This document shows, piece by piece, positions 7,995 through 16,853 of a stretch of 64,000 nucleotides of DNA. Where the stretch lies: the NCBI RefSeq assembly GCF_001758225.1, contig NZ_MAST01000014.1:34987-98986 (forward strand), read 5' to 3'. A model generated the notes under the pieces. That model worked only from the letters and a program-made list of their open reading frames with translations. It was not told the DNA's origin and made no database searches. Both the position numbers and the translations under genes were made by a program. Source of the stretch: Humibacillus sp. DSM 29435 (GTDB lineage: Bacteria; Actinomycetota; Actinomycetes; Actinomycetales; Dermatophilaceae). The first letter of the stretch is position 1. Each line of letters starts with the position of its first letter.

Positions 7995-8873
7995 GTGAGT
8001 GTGCGCATCGTCACCGACTCGACCGCCTACCTTCCCGCGGACGTGGCGGCCAGCCATGACATCGCGGTCGTGCCGCTGCACGTCGTCGTCGGTGGGTCCG
8101 AGCACAGCGAGGGTTCCGACATCACTCCGGCGCAGGTGGCGTCGGCACTGCGCGACTACACCGTCGTCACGACATCGAGGCCCACACCTCAGGTGTTCCT
8201 CGAGACCTACCGTCGGCTGGCGCACGAAGGCGCTGACCAGGTCGTGTCGATCCACCTCTCGAGCCAGATGTCGGGCACCGTCGAGTCCGCCCGGCTGGCC
8301 GCACGCGAGTCGCCGGTGCCGGTGCACGTCATCGACAGCGAGACCCTCGGGATGGCGATGGGCTTCGCGGTGGTCGCCGCTGCCGAGGTCGCCGGTTCCG
8401 GGGGTGACCTGAGCGCCGTCGTCTCCGCGGTCACCGCGCGTCTCGAGGGGTCCACGGTGCTCTTCTACGTCGACACCCTCGAGCACCTGAGGCGGGGTGG
8501 ACGCATCGGGGCGGCCTCGGCGATGCTCGGGTCGGCGCTCGCCATCAAGCCGATCCTGGCCGTGCGCGGCGGCCGTATCGTGCCGGTCGAGAAGGTGCGC
8601 ACCTCGTCGCGGGCCATCGCCCGTATCCAGTCGATGGTGCTCGGCCACGTCAACGCAGGTGGTCACGTCGTCGACATCGCCGTGCACCACCTCGACGCGG
8701 CCGACCGGGCCGAAGCCCTCGCCGGCGAGCTGAGAACGAAGCTGCCCGGGGCTCCGAAAGTCATGGTCGTCGAGCTCGGAGCCGTGGTCGGGGCGCACGT
8801 CGGCCCCGGCACGCTCGCCATCGCCCTCTCACCTCGCCCCGACGAGCCGCTGCCCGAGGCCACTGTTTCGTGA
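7995..8873 (+). CDS. DegV-family fatty-acid-binding protein
   Basis: The 292-residue product starts at GTG 7995 with GGAGGG 8-9 nt upstream. It has DegV hallmarks: RIVTDSTAYLP at the N-terminus, the TSRPTPQVF ligand-loop motif, HLSSQMSGT and DTLEHLRRGGRIG. DegV proteins bind a fatty acid between two domains, and in Gram-positives the FakB members present it to the kinase FakA. No fakA is in this window, so only binding is assigned. It overlaps plsY by 4 bp (GTGA), so it is translationally coupled to a phospholipid-synthesis enzyme, which fits a role in fatty-acid supply. Confidence 0.92.
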   Translation: MSVRIVTDSTAYLPADVAASHDIAVVPLHVVVGGSEHSEGSDITPAQVASALRDYTVVTTSRPTPQVFLETYRRLAHEGADQVVSIHLSSQMSGTVESARLAARESPVPVHVIDSETLGMAMGFAVVAAAEVAGSGGDLSAVVSAVTARLEGSTVLFYVDTLEHLRRGGRIGAASAMLGSALAIKPILAVRGGRIVPVEKVRTSSRAIARIQSMVLGHVNAGGHVVDIAVHHLDAADRAEALAGELRTKLPGAPKVMVVELGAVVGAHVGPGTLAIALSPRPDEPLPEATVS

Positions 8874-9472
8874 GCACGCCCGAAGCCCTCCAGGTCGCCG
8901 GTGCGGTCGTCGTGGCCTTCCTGGTCGGAGCCGTCAACCCAGCCACGCTCATCGCCCGGGTGTTGGGACACGACCTCTCGGCAACCGGATCGGGAAACCC
9001 CGGAGCCACCAACGCCGGGCGGGTGCTCGGGCCGCGCTGGGGGGTGCTGGTCGGCCTGCTCGACGTGCTGAAAGGTCTGTTGCCCACGCTCGGAGCCGAC
9101 CACTGGCTCGGCGCCCACGTGGCCTACGCGGTCGGGATCGCCGCCGTGGCCGGTCACATCTGGTCGCCCTACCTTGGCGGGCGCGGCGGCAAGGGAGTGG
9201 CCACCACGCTGGGGGCGGTCCTAGGAGTTCACCCGTGGTTCGCGCTCGTCGTCGTGGTCGTCTTCGCCGTCAGCGTCGTCGTCGCGCGACGGGTGTCGAT
9301 CGGTTCCGTCTGTGGCGCGTTCGCCATGATCGTGCTGGCCGCGCTGGTCTTGCTCGGCCTAGTGGCGGGCGACCTCTGGACCGGCCTGTGGCTGCTCGTG
9401 CTCGCCGGCGTCGTCATCTGGCGACACCAGAACAACATCCGGGCCTGGTGGCGGCAGCAACGAATGTCCTGA
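8870..9472 (+). CDS. plsY: Acyl-phosphate:glycerol-3-phosphate acyltransferase
   Basis: A 200-residue membrane enzyme of the usual PlsY length with five or more hydrophobic segments. All three PlsY signatures are present: GSGNPGATNAGRVLG (about 41-55), GGRGGKGVATTLG (about 103-115) and RHQNNIRAWW near the C-terminus. PlsY transfers an acyl group from acyl-phosphate to the sn-1 position of glycerol-3-phosphate, the first step of phospholipid synthesis. The GTG start at 8870 overlaps the degV stop, indicating one operon. About 240 bp with no recognisable gene separate its end from the convergent purU. Confidence 0.95.
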   Translation: MSTPEALQVAGAVVVAFLVGAVNPATLIARVLGHDLSATGSGNPGATNAGRVLGPRWGVLVGLLDVLKGLLPTLGADHWLGAHVAYAVGIAAVAGHIWSPYLGGRGGKGVATTLGAVLGVHPWFALVVVVVFAVSVVVARRVSIGSVCGAFAMIVLAALVLLGLVAGDLWTGLWLLVLAGVVIWRHQNNIRAWWRQQRMS

Positions 9473-9714
9473 GACTCGAGAGGTCAGGGGCCGGGTACGC
9501 CCGCGCCGCTGCGTCGCAAGCCCCCGCCGCCAGCTCCGACCACGAGCACGAGCACCGCTACGGCGCTCACCACGACCAGCCTTCGTCGAGGCCAGCACAA
9601 CTTCTGAGATCTCACCTGCGCACCGTCCCAGGGCCTGGTTCGTCACTGTCGAAGTGAACCTGGGAGCGCCACCCGCCAGGGGGATGAGCTCCCTGTGCAG
9701 GTGCTGTGGAACGG

Positions 9715-10557
9715 TCAGAAGACGATGGTGCGCCGTCCTGAGAGGAACACGCGGTTCTCGGCGTGGTCGCGCACGGCCCGGGAGAGCACGCGGCGCTCGA
9801 CGTCGCGACCGAGGGCGACGAGTCGCTCGGGTGTCTCGGCGTGGGTGACGCGCACCACGTCCTGTTCGATGATCGGGCCCTCGTCGAGGTCGGCGGTGAC
9901 GTAGTGGGCCGAGGCGCCGATCAGCTTGACGCCCCGGTCGTGCGCCTGGTGGTAGGGCCGTGCCCCCTTGAACCCGGGCAGGAACGAGTGGTGGATGTTG
10001 ATGGCCCGGCCCTCCAGGCGGCGGCAGAGGTCGTCACTGAGGATCTGCATGTAGCGGGCCAGCACGACCAGGTCGGCGTGCTCGGCGGCCACGAGCCGCA
10101 GCAGGTCTGCCTCCGCCTCTGCCTTGGTGTCAGGCGTGACCGGAATGACGGTGAAGGGCAGCCCGAAGTAGGCCACCAGCTCGCGGCAGTCGTCGTGGTT
10201 GCTCACGACCCCGGCGATGTCGATCGGCAGGTCGCCGCTCTTCCACCGGTAGAGCAGGTCGAGCAGGCAGTGGTCGAACTTGCTCACGAGGATGAGGGTT
10301 CGGCAGTGCTGCGTCTCGGGGCGCACGCTGAGGTGTTCGTGGGCGATCGCCGGGCTGGCGTCGATGGCGGCCACGACCGCTGCCACGCCGGCTTCGTCGG
10401 CGTCGAAGACGGTGCGCATGAAGAACAGGTCGGTGCTCGCGTCGGAGTACTGCTGGTTCTCGACGATGTTGGCCGACACCTGCACCAGGGCCGTCGACAC
10501 GGTGGCCACGATGCCGGGTCGGTCGTCGCAGGTGAGCGTCATGATGTGCCGAGCCAT
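9715..10557 (-). CDS. purU: Formyltetrahydrofolate deformylase
   Basis: A 280-residue enzyme that hydrolyses 10-formyl-THF to formate and THF, balancing the one-carbon pool and supplying formate for purine synthesis. An N-terminal ACT domain (about 1-80, LTCDDRPGIVATVSTALVQ) is followed by a formyltransferase-fold domain with INIHHSFLPGFKGARPYHQA and IGASAHYVTADLDEGPIIEQ, the conserved catalytic His/Asp region of PurU. The ATG at 10557 is preferred over an upstream ATG because the ACT domain begins directly after it. It is transcribed divergently from comEA with about 150 bp between. Confidence 0.96.
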   Translation of the reverse strand: MARHIMTLTCDDRPGIVATVSTALVQVSANIVENQQYSDASTDLFFMRTVFDADEAGVAAVVAAIDASPAIAHEHLSVRPETQHCRTLILVSKFDHCLLDLLYRWKSGDLPIDIAGVVSNHDDCRELVAYFGLPFTVIPVTPDTKAEAEADLLRLVAAEHADLVVLARYMQILSDDLCRRLEGRAINIHHSFLPGFKGARPYHQAHDRGVKLIGASAHYVTADLDEGPIIEQDVVRVTHAETPERLVALGRDVERRVLSRAVRDHAENRVFLSGRRTIVF

Positions 10558-10698
10558 GGCAGCAGTGTGGTGCAGCGGGTGCGGCCGCGCCGAATCCGCT
10601 TCGGCGTGTCTCGGGTCATGACCGTCCACACCCCACCCCCGGTGAGACGCCCGTCCACAGGCGGCGTGGGGCCGGTCGTGCTCAGGGGCGGGTCTTCC

Positions 10699-10704
10699 TA
10701 GCGT
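10699..10704 (+). promoter_or_regulatory. -10 element of the comEA-comEC operon
   Basis: TAGCGT fits TANNNT and ends 6 nt before the comEA ATG at 10711. No Shine-Dalgarno sequence lies between them, so a leaderless comEA transcript is likely. Confidence 0.4.
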
Positions 10705-10710
10705 GGCGCC

Positions 10711-11682
10711 ATGCCGTTCCGTCGAGCTTCGCGTGCTCCTGACCTCGATCGGGTCCGGCAGGTGCTCGGGCTCTCGGGGTCTGGGCGCGAGAGCCCCGAT
10801 CGCTGGGTGCCAGCCGCTCCATCCGGCGGCTCGGGCCCAGCGGTCGCGCCGAAGAGGGAGAGTCCGCGGCCGGGCTCGACCGCCACCGACGACTCCCGTG
10901 TCTCACTCGCCGATGAGGTCGGTCGTCTCGACCTCGCTCTGCGCCGGGCTCGTCGTCCGCGACTGCTCACGGTCCCTGAGCCGTTGCGCCGAGGGCGGCT
11001 GTCGGTGTCGAGCGCGGCCGTCGTCGGGCTGCTCGCCCTCGTGGTGGCTCTCGGCTGTGTCTTCGCGCTGCGCGTGCTGTGGGCCGAGCGGGCGAGCGAA
11101 CCGGCTGCTGCTCCGGGCGCCGTCTCCATGCCGGTGGGAGTGGTGGTGTCGGGCACGTCGCCGTCGACGAACCTCCCGAGGGAGGTGACGGCGAGCAGGG
11201 TCGCGTCGGCCGACGCGCCGGTCGCGGTCGTCACTGAGCTGGTCGTGCACGTGGCCGGGCAGGTGCTGCGCCCGGGTCTGGTGCGGCTTCGACCGGGGGC
11301 CCGGGTGGCAGATGCGATCGCCGCCGCCGGTGGTGCGCGCGCTGGCGCCGACCTGACCGCCGTCAACCTGGCGCGCCCGGTTGTCGACGGCGAACAGGTG
11401 CACGTGCCCAGGCCCGGAGAGGTGCCGAGTGCGCCGCCCATCGAGCCGTCGAACCCGGCCGGGGGAGTCGGCGTGGGCTCGGGCGCCCCCGCGGCCGTCG
11501 ACCTCAACACGGCGGATGCCGCTGCCCTCGACACGCTTCCCGGCGTCGGCCCGGTACTGGCGCAGCGCATCATCGACTGGCGCACCGAGCACCGTCGCTT
11601 CAGCTCGGTCGACGAGCTCGGGGAGGTGAGCGGCATCGGCGACAAGCTGATGTCGCAGCTGCGCCCCCGGGTGCGCGTGTGA
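10711..11682 (+). CDS. comEA: ComEA-type DNA-binding protein
   Basis: The 323-residue product has a cytoplasmic Arg-rich N-terminus, one transmembrane helix (about residues 100-122, VVGLLALVVALGCVFALRVL), an SLBB domain (about 170-235, VHVAGQVLRPGLVRLRPGAR) and a C-terminal double helix-hairpin-helix (about 260-322, DLNTADAAALDTLPGVGPVL). ComEA binds incoming double-stranded DNA outside the membrane and passes it to ComEC. The N-terminal cytoplasmic extension of about 100 residues is longer than in Bacillus ComEA. It overlaps comEC by 4 bp. Whether the organism is naturally competent cannot be told from this pair alone. Confidence 0.93.
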   Translation: MPFRRASRAPDLDRVRQVLGLSGSGRESPDRWVPAAPSGGSGPAVAPKRESPRPGSTATDDSRVSLADEVGRLDLALRRARRPRLLTVPEPLRRGRLSVSSAAVVGLLALVVALGCVFALRVLWAERASEPAAAPGAVSMPVGVVVSGTSPSTNLPREVTASRVASADAPVAVVTELVVHVAGQVLRPGLVRLRPGARVADAIAAAGGARAGADLTAVNLARPVVDGEQVHVPRPGEVPSAPPIEPSNPAGGVGVGSGAPAAVDLNTADAAALDTLPGVGPVLAQRIIDWRTEHRRFSSVDELGEVSGIGDKLMSQLRPRVRV

Positions 11683-14060
11683 GCAGGGGCGGCCGCCTCG
11701 GTGCCGAGCCCCGTCGTCTCGACCTCCGGCTGCTCGTGCCGGTCGTGGTGGCGTGGCCTGTCATCGCCTTCTGGGCGCTGCTGAGCAAGCCCGCCGCCGT
11801 CGGTATCGCAGCGGTGCTCGCGCTGTCGGCCAGCGTGGGCCTGCTCAGTCTTGCGCGACGCCGCGCCGACGGGCGTCGGCAGCGACTCGGGGCCCTCATC
11901 CTGGCCTGCCTCGCCCTGCTGCTCGTGGCGGCGGCCGCACATCTTGCCCTGCGAGCCGTCGGGCCGCTCGAGCAGCTGGCGCAGCAGCGAGCGGTGGTGC
12001 GGGTGCACGCCACCCTGGCCACCGAGCCCCGGGAGATCGGAGGAGGGTCGATCGACCGGCGGGGGGCTCGGCGGCTCGTCGTGGTCGAGACTACGGTGCA
12101 CCAGGTGCTCGCCCGAGGGAACCGCACGGAGGTCGCAACCTCGCTGCTCGTGATCGGCGGCCCCGACTGGGCCGACCTCAAGTGGCGAGACGAGGTCGAG
12201 GCGGTGCTGCGCCTCGCGCCGGCCGACCCGGGCGACCGGGTGGCCGCCGTGGCCACCCCCAAGGGACGACCGCAGCGGCTCGGCGCACCCGGAGGGGTGT
12301 TCGCGGCCGCCGACTTCGTGCGGGCCCGCTTCCGGGCCGCGACCGACGGGCTCCCCGCCGACGCCCGGGGCCTGGTGCCCGCGCTCGTCGTGGGCGACAC
12401 GACCCGCACGCCTGACGACCTCACGGCGGCGATGCTCGCCACCGGCATGAGCCACCTGAGCGCGGTGTCGGGCAGCAACGTGACCCTGGTGCTGCTCGCG
12501 GCGGTCGGGGTGGCCGGCCTGCTGGGCGTGCACCGCCGCTGGCGACCGTGGGTGGCGGGCGCGGCCCTGCTGGGCTTCGTCGTGCTGGCCCGGCCCGAGC
12601 CGAGCGTCATCCGGGCTGCCGTGATGGGTGCCATCGGGTTGCTCGCCGTGTCGGCCTCCCGTCGTCAGGTCGGTGTGCCCGCGCTGTCGGGGGCCGTCAT
12701 CGGGCTGCTGTGCTTTGACCCGTGGCTCGCGCGGTCTTACGGGTTCGCGCTCTCGGGGGTGGCAACCCTGGGGCTGCTGCTCTTCGCCCAGCCGTGGGGC
12801 CGGGCGCTGGGGCGGGTACTGCCCCGCCGCTGGCAGCGTCTGGGCCCCGTCCTCGCCGTACCGGTGGCTGCCCAGGTGGTGTGTGCGCCGATCGTCGTGC
12901 CGCTGCAGGGGACCGTGTCACTGATCGCCGTCGTCGCGAACCTGCTCGCCGCGCCGTTGGTCGCGCCCACGACGATCGTGGGCATCGCGGTGGCGCTGCT
13001 ATCGGTCGTGTGGCTCGGGGCCGCGTCGTTGTTCGCCTGGTTGGGGGCGCTGCCGGCTCTCGGCATCGCCTGGGTGGCCCGAGCCTGCGCCGACGTTCCT
13101 CTGGGCAGCATCGCCTGGGGAGACTCCGCCACTGCCGCCGTGGCGCTCGCGGTCGTGACCGTGCTCGTGGTGCTGGCCGCCCCCTGGCTCTGGTGGCACA
13201 CCCGGTTGCAACCGCTGATAGTGGTGGCGCTCGCCCTCGGCGCCACCGCCTTCACCGTTCCCACCGCGCCGTTGTCGTGGCCACCGCCGGCCTGGGTCAT
13301 GGTCGCCTGCGACGTGGGTCAGGGCGATGGTCTGGTCGTGAACACCGGCCGCGGCCACGCGGTCGTGGTCGACGCAGGGCCCGACGCGAAGGCGATGAAC
13401 GGCTGCCTCGACCGCCTCGGCGTGAGCGCGGTCGACCTCGTGGTGCTCACCCACTTCCACGCCGACCACGTCCGCGGCCTCGAAGGGGTGCTGCAGAGCC
13501 GTGCGGTTGCGCAGATTCGCGTCTCACCGGTTCGTGAGCCCAGCCCCGAGGCCGACCGGGTGGCACGACTGGCCGGTGCGGCTGGGGTACCGGTGCACGA
13601 GCTGAGGGCCGGCGACGACCTTCGGGTGGCGGGGGTCTCGGCCCACGTGTGGTGGCCGGCCCGCGAGATCGAGGCCGGCTCCGTGCCCAACAACGGGTCC
13701 GTGGTGATGAGCCTGCACGTGGCCGGGGTCGGCATCCTGTTCGCTGGCGACATGGAGCGCGAAGCGGCCGGAGAGGTGGTGCGGGCCGCCGCCCGCGACC
13801 CAGCACAGTGGGAGGGAATCGACGTGGTCAAGGTGGCCCACCACGGTTCGAGCAACCGTGACGATCGCACGCTCGACGGAGTCCGCGGGCGGCTCGCCCT
13901 GATCAGCGTCGGCGCTGACAACGACTACGGCCACCCCTCACCAGCGGCCCTGAACGCGTTGCTCGACAGGGGGTTCGAGATTCACCGCACCGACCTCGAA
14001 GGCGACCTCGCCGTGGTCGGCGGCGCCGACGGTCGCCCACCCCGGGTCGTTTCCCGATGA
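11679..14060 (+). CDS. comEC: ComEC/Rec2 DNA-uptake channel with metallo-beta-lactamase domain
   Basis: A 793-residue polytopic protein. An N-terminal membrane/OB-like part (DUF4131, about 1-220) is followed by the competence domain with SHLSAVSGSNVTL, typical of ComEC, and many helices. A C-terminal metallo-beta-lactamase domain (about 540-790) has THFHADH and KVAHHGSSN, the metal ligands of the nuclease domain thought to degrade one strand of incoming DNA. All expected ligands look intact. The GTG start at 11679 overlaps the comEA stop. In many actinobacteria holA follows comEC. Here the next gene is convergent and encodes a PLP decarboxylase, so that linkage is absent. Confidence 0.95.
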   Translation: MSRGGRLGAEPRRLDLRLLVPVVVAWPVIAFWALLSKPAAVGIAAVLALSASVGLLSLARRRADGRRQRLGALILACLALLLVAAAAHLALRAVGPLEQLAQQRAVVRVHATLATEPREIGGGSIDRRGARRLVVVETTVHQVLARGNRTEVATSLLVIGGPDWADLKWRDEVEAVLRLAPADPGDRVAAVATPKGRPQRLGAPGGVFAAADFVRARFRAATDGLPADARGLVPALVVGDTTRTPDDLTAAMLATGMSHLSAVSGSNVTLVLLAAVGVAGLLGVHRRWRPWVAGAALLGFVVLARPEPSVIRAAVMGAIGLLAVSASRRQVGVPALSGAVIGLLCFDPWLARSYGFALSGVATLGLLLFAQPWGRALGRVLPRRWQRLGPVLAVPVAAQVVCAPIVVPLQGTVSLIAVVANLLAAPLVAPTTIVGIAVALLSVVWLGAASLFAWLGALPALGIAWVARACADVPLGSIAWGDSATAAVALAVVTVLVVLAAPWLWWHTRLQPLIVVALALGATAFTVPTAPLSWPPPAWVMVACDVGQGDGLVVNTGRGHAVVVDAGPDAKAMNGCLDRLGVSAVDLVVLTHFHADHVRGLEGVLQSRAVAQIRVSPVREPSPEADRVARLAGAAGVPVHELRAGDDLRVAGVSAHVWWPAREIEAGSVPNNGSVVMSLHVAGVGILFAGDMEREAAGEVVRAAARDPAQWEGIDVVKVAHHGSSNRDDRTLDGVRGRLALISVGADNDYGHPSPAALNALLDRGFEIHRTDLEGDLAVVGGADGRPPRVVSR

Positions 14061-14107
14061 CGGTGCTGACCTATCACGATGGCCGCAGCACGGTGTGGAG
14101 GAGCCGG

Positions 14108-15559
14108 TCAGGCGAGCACCTGGATGGTCAGGCCCGTCGGGTCTGCGGCATAGGCGATGCGTACGCCGAACGTGCGGGCCGTGGTGATCGCGGTGAGAAC
14201 GCTTTCGGTGACGATTTCACCCGGCGCGATCACGGGCACGCCAGGCGGGTACGGGGCGATCAGCTCGGCGCTCACCCGGCCGAGAGCGTCGGCCAGGGGC
14301 ACGACCTCTCGGGCGGCGAAGAACGCGTCGCGCGGCGGGCAGGCCATCTCGGGCTGCACCGCCCAGGCCGCTGTCGGCACCCCTTGTCGGGGTGCTCCCC
14401 GGCCGGCCTCGACCAGGTCGCTGACGGCGTCGGTGAAGGCGATGAGAGCGGCGTCGTCGTCGGCGAGAGTGGCCATCGCCACGATGGTGTCGCGATCTGC
14501 CATCTCGACCGGCATCCCACGCTCGATGAGGCCGGCCTCGACGAGGTTGCCGTCGGCTCCTGTACCGGCGAGCAGCAGCACGAGCTTGACCGGGTCGACA
14601 GCCGGACCGTGCAACACCTCGAGCCCTTCGATCAGCCTCAGGCGCAATCGTGCCCGCGCCACCGCGTCGATGAGCCCGGCCAGCATGACCTCGCCCTCAC
14701 GCTCGAGCAACGCGACGGCGGCATCGGTGCTCGCGAGAATGGCGCCAGCAGGGCTTGTCGTGTGGGTGGCCTCGAAGGCGGCGTCGACCCGGGCCGCGTC
14801 TAGCCGGCCGTCGCGCCAGAGCACCAGTGCCGCCTGTGACCAGGCGGGCAGCGTCTTGTGGGCGCTGGTCACGAGAGCGTCGGCGCCGAGGGCGATCGCA
14901 TGCTGGGGCAGGTCGGGGTGGAAGCCGAAGTGGGCGGCCCAGGCCGCATCGACAATGAGCGGCACCCCGTGGGCGTGCGCCACCTCGGCCACCGCGCGCA
15001 CGTCGCCGACCGTACCGACGTACGACGGTTCGGTGACGAACACGGCCTTGCAGTCGGGAAACTCCTCGAGCGTGTGAGCCACGTCGGATGGCCGCACGCC
15101 GAGCGGCATCCCCGTGCGTTCGTCGAGCTCGGGCGCCACCCAGACCGGAACCAGGCCGGCCAGCACGAGCCCGAGCAGCGTCGAGCGGTGCAGGGTGCGT
15201 TGCACGATGACGCGGTCACCCGGTGCACCGACCGCCAGGGCAAGAGCCTGGTTGCCGTGGGTCGAACCGCCGACGGAGAAGCGGCAGTGGTCGGCGCCCC
15301 AGAGCCGGGCGGCGCGGGCCTCGGCCTGCGCGAGCAACCCGGCACCGAGCTTGACCGTGTCGAGGCCGCCGTAGAGCGGCACGTCGTCGCGCACGACCTC
15401 ACCCACGAGGTCGGTGCGTTGTTTGTGCCCCGGGATGGTGAACGGCAACGGCGTACGCTCCCCGAACGAGAGCCAGGCGTCGAGCAGGGGCGCGGTGCCC
15501 CTCAGACCGCGAGGGTCGCGGGGGTCGAAGGTTAGGCGCGGTTCCCGAGGCAGGCTCAC
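14108..15559 (-). CDS. Orn/Lys/Arg-type PLP-dependent decarboxylase
   Basis: A 483-residue fold-type I PLP enzyme. TPLPFTIPGHKQRTD opens the major domain, FSVGGSTHGN precedes the cofactor pocket, IVDAAWAAHFGFHP holds the PLP-ring aspartate, and SAHKTLPAWSQAA carries the Schiff-base lysine. A short C-terminal domain follows (PYPPGVPVIAPGE). This is the compact Gram-positive arrangement (SpeA/Cad-like) without the N-terminal wing domain. The amino-acid substrate (Lys, Arg or Orn) cannot be decided. The start is GTG 15559, which overlaps the TGA of the upstream cupin gene by 4 bp (GTGA). Conserved sequence starts directly after it, so the longer frame upstream is not used. Confidence 0.9.
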   Translation of the reverse strand: MSLPREPRLTFDPRDPRGLRGTAPLLDAWLSFGERTPLPFTIPGHKQRTDLVGEVVRDDVPLYGGLDTVKLGAGLLAQAEARAARLWGADHCRFSVGGSTHGNQALALAVGAPGDRVIVQRTLHRSTLLGLVLAGLVPVWVAPELDERTGMPLGVRPSDVAHTLEEFPDCKAVFVTEPSYVGTVGDVRAVAEVAHAHGVPLIVDAAWAAHFGFHPDLPQHAIALGADALVTSAHKTLPAWSQAALVLWRDGRLDAARVDAAFEATHTTSPAGAILASTDAAVALLEREGEVMLAGLIDAVARARLRLRLIEGLEVLHGPAVDPVKLVLLLAGTGADGNLVEAGLIERGMPVEMADRDTIVAMATLADDDAALIAFTDAVSDLVEAGRGAPRQGVPTAAWAVQPEMACPPRDAFFAAREVVPLADALGRVSAELIAPYPPGVPVIAPGEIVTESVLTAITTARTFGVRIAYAADPTGLTIQVLA

Positions 15560-15972
15560 GCGAGCTCGAAGTCGGCGAAGTCGAAGCCGGGGGAGACGAG
15601 GCAGCTGACGAGGGCGTCGCTGTCTCCGGGCAGCGTGCGTTGCCACACCCCAGCGGGCACGAGAGCCTGTGCGAGCTGACCTTCGGCAACGTCGGTTCCG
15701 ACCGACAGGGCTTCGTCGGCGACGGGCGTCGCGTCGACGCCGCCGAGCTCGAGGGTGACGAGTCCGGAGTGCGCGAGCCACAGCTCGTCGGAGGCCACCC
15801 GATGCCAGGCCGAGCTCTCGCCGGCAGGCAGCAGAAAGTGGATCAGGGTTGCGGCAGGCCGAACCCGCCCGTCAGCCAAGGTGATCGGCTCGCTCGAGGC
15901 CCAGGTCTGGCGGAACCAGCCTCCCTCGGGGTGGGGCGCCAGGTCGAGCAGGTCAGCCAGGGCAGGACGCAT
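15556..15972 (-). CDS. Cupin_5 / DUF985-family protein
   Basis: A 138-residue single-domain cupin. The opening LADLLDLAPHPEGGWFRQTW is the DUF985 signature, followed by TLIHFLLPAGESSAWHRVASDELWLAHSG, with the His/Glu positions of a cupin metal site, and a C-terminal CLVSPGFDFADFELA. Members bind metals and are structurally like sugar epimerases, but no general function is known. The ATG at 15972 is chosen because the DUF985 motif begins seven residues in. It is coupled by a 4-bp overlap to the downstream PLP decarboxylase. Confidence 0.88.
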   Translation of the reverse strand: MRPALADLLDLAPHPEGGWFRQTWASSEPITLADGRVRPAATLIHFLLPAGESSAWHRVASDELWLAHSGLVTLELGGVDATPVADEALSVGTDVAEGQLAQALVPAGVWQRTLPGDSDALVSCLVSPGFDFADFELA

Positions 15973-16001
15973 GAGCCCATCCTGCCGTGCCGGCGGGTCG
16001 A

Positions 16002-16853
16002 TCAGCTCTTGGCCTTGGGAGGCCACGGAAAGAAGCCACTGGTGCGCCGCACGTAGTCGGCGTAGTCGGGTCGGCGGTCGCCGATGTCCTTCTCCAGCAG
16101 CTTCTTCCCGGTGCCGGCGTAGAGGTTGGCGACCATCGCCACAGGCGAGAGCACCGTGAGCACCCCGGGCCAGGCGCTGGCCGCGACGAGGAACAGCCCC
16201 GTCCACACACTGGCGTCGCCGAAGTAGTTGGGGTGGCGGGTGTAGCGCCAGAGCCCGGTGTCGAGCACCTTGCCCCGGTTGCTCGAGCCCTCACGGAACC
16301 GGCTCAGCTGCAGGTCGCCCACCGCCTCGAAGACGAAACCGACAAGCCACACGATGACGCCGAGCCAGAGCACGATACCCACACCACCGGTGACGAACAT
16401 CGCGATCTGCACCGGCAGCGAGACGAACCACATGATCAGACCCTGCGGCAGGTAGATGTGCAACAGCGCATAGGCAGACTCGCTGCCGCCGGCCTTCTTC
16501 AGCATGGCCGCGTAGCGCGGGTCCTCACCCTGGCCGCGAGAACGGCCCAAGATGTGCAGCGCCAGGCGCAAGCCCCAGATCGCGGTCAGCACCACCGCCA
16601 GCCAACGGCGCAGGGGATCACCCGAGCCTGCGGATGCCGCGAACGCAGTGAGTGCGATCGCGACGAACCCCAGGCCCCAGGCCACGTCGACGACGGAGTG
16701 CTTGCCCATCCGCACGGCGGTGGCGAACGCGACTCCGAGCACCACGACGACGGCGAGGGCGGTGAGCGGGAGGGTGCGCGCGAAGGCTCCTCCGTCGAAC
16801 CCCGGGGCGGCGGGAGACACGGCAGCGAGCGCGTTCACCACGAGCGAACCCAC
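16002..16853 (-). CDS. DUF1295 (steroid-reductase-like) membrane protein
   Basis: A 283-residue membrane protein of about seven helices ending in the isoprenylcysteine-methyltransferase/steroid-5-alpha-reductase-like region: LDTGLWRYTRHPNYFGDASVW and a C-terminal RRPDYADYVRRTSGFFPWPP. These are the DUF1295 marks. The ATG at 16853 overlaps the end of the cyclopropane-synthase gene by 19 bp, so the two are coupled. In mycobacteria a DUF1295 protein (Rv0446c) sits beside the CFA-synthase-like ufaA1, so this pair probably modifies membrane fatty acids together, for instance by reducing a methylene-branched intermediate. That role is inference from context. Confidence 0.88.
   Translation of the reverse strand: MGSLVVNALAAVSPAAPGFDGGAFARTLPLTALAVVVVLGVAFATAVRMGKHSVVDVAWGLGFVAIALTAFAASAGSGDPLRRWLAVVLTAIWGLRLALHILGRSRGQGEDPRYAAMLKKAGGSESAYALLHIYLPQGLIMWFVSLPVQIAMFVTGGVGIVLWLGVIVWLVGFVFEAVGDLQLSRFREGSSNRGKVLDTGLWRYTRHPNYFGDASVWTGLFLVAASAWPGVLTVLSPVAMVANLYAGTGKKLLEKDIGDRRPDYADYVRRTSGFFPWPPKAKS

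Noticed and set aside
6684..8798. A 704-codon minus-strand frame across the 3' end of leuS and degV
   Set aside because: It spans two unrelated sense genes and has shadow composition (His/Asp/Arg-rich, no recognisable fold).
10698..12533. A 611-codon minus-strand frame opposite comEA-comEC
   Set aside because: Low-complexity Arg/Ser/Thr composition; the plus strand has the SLBB, HhH and competence domains.
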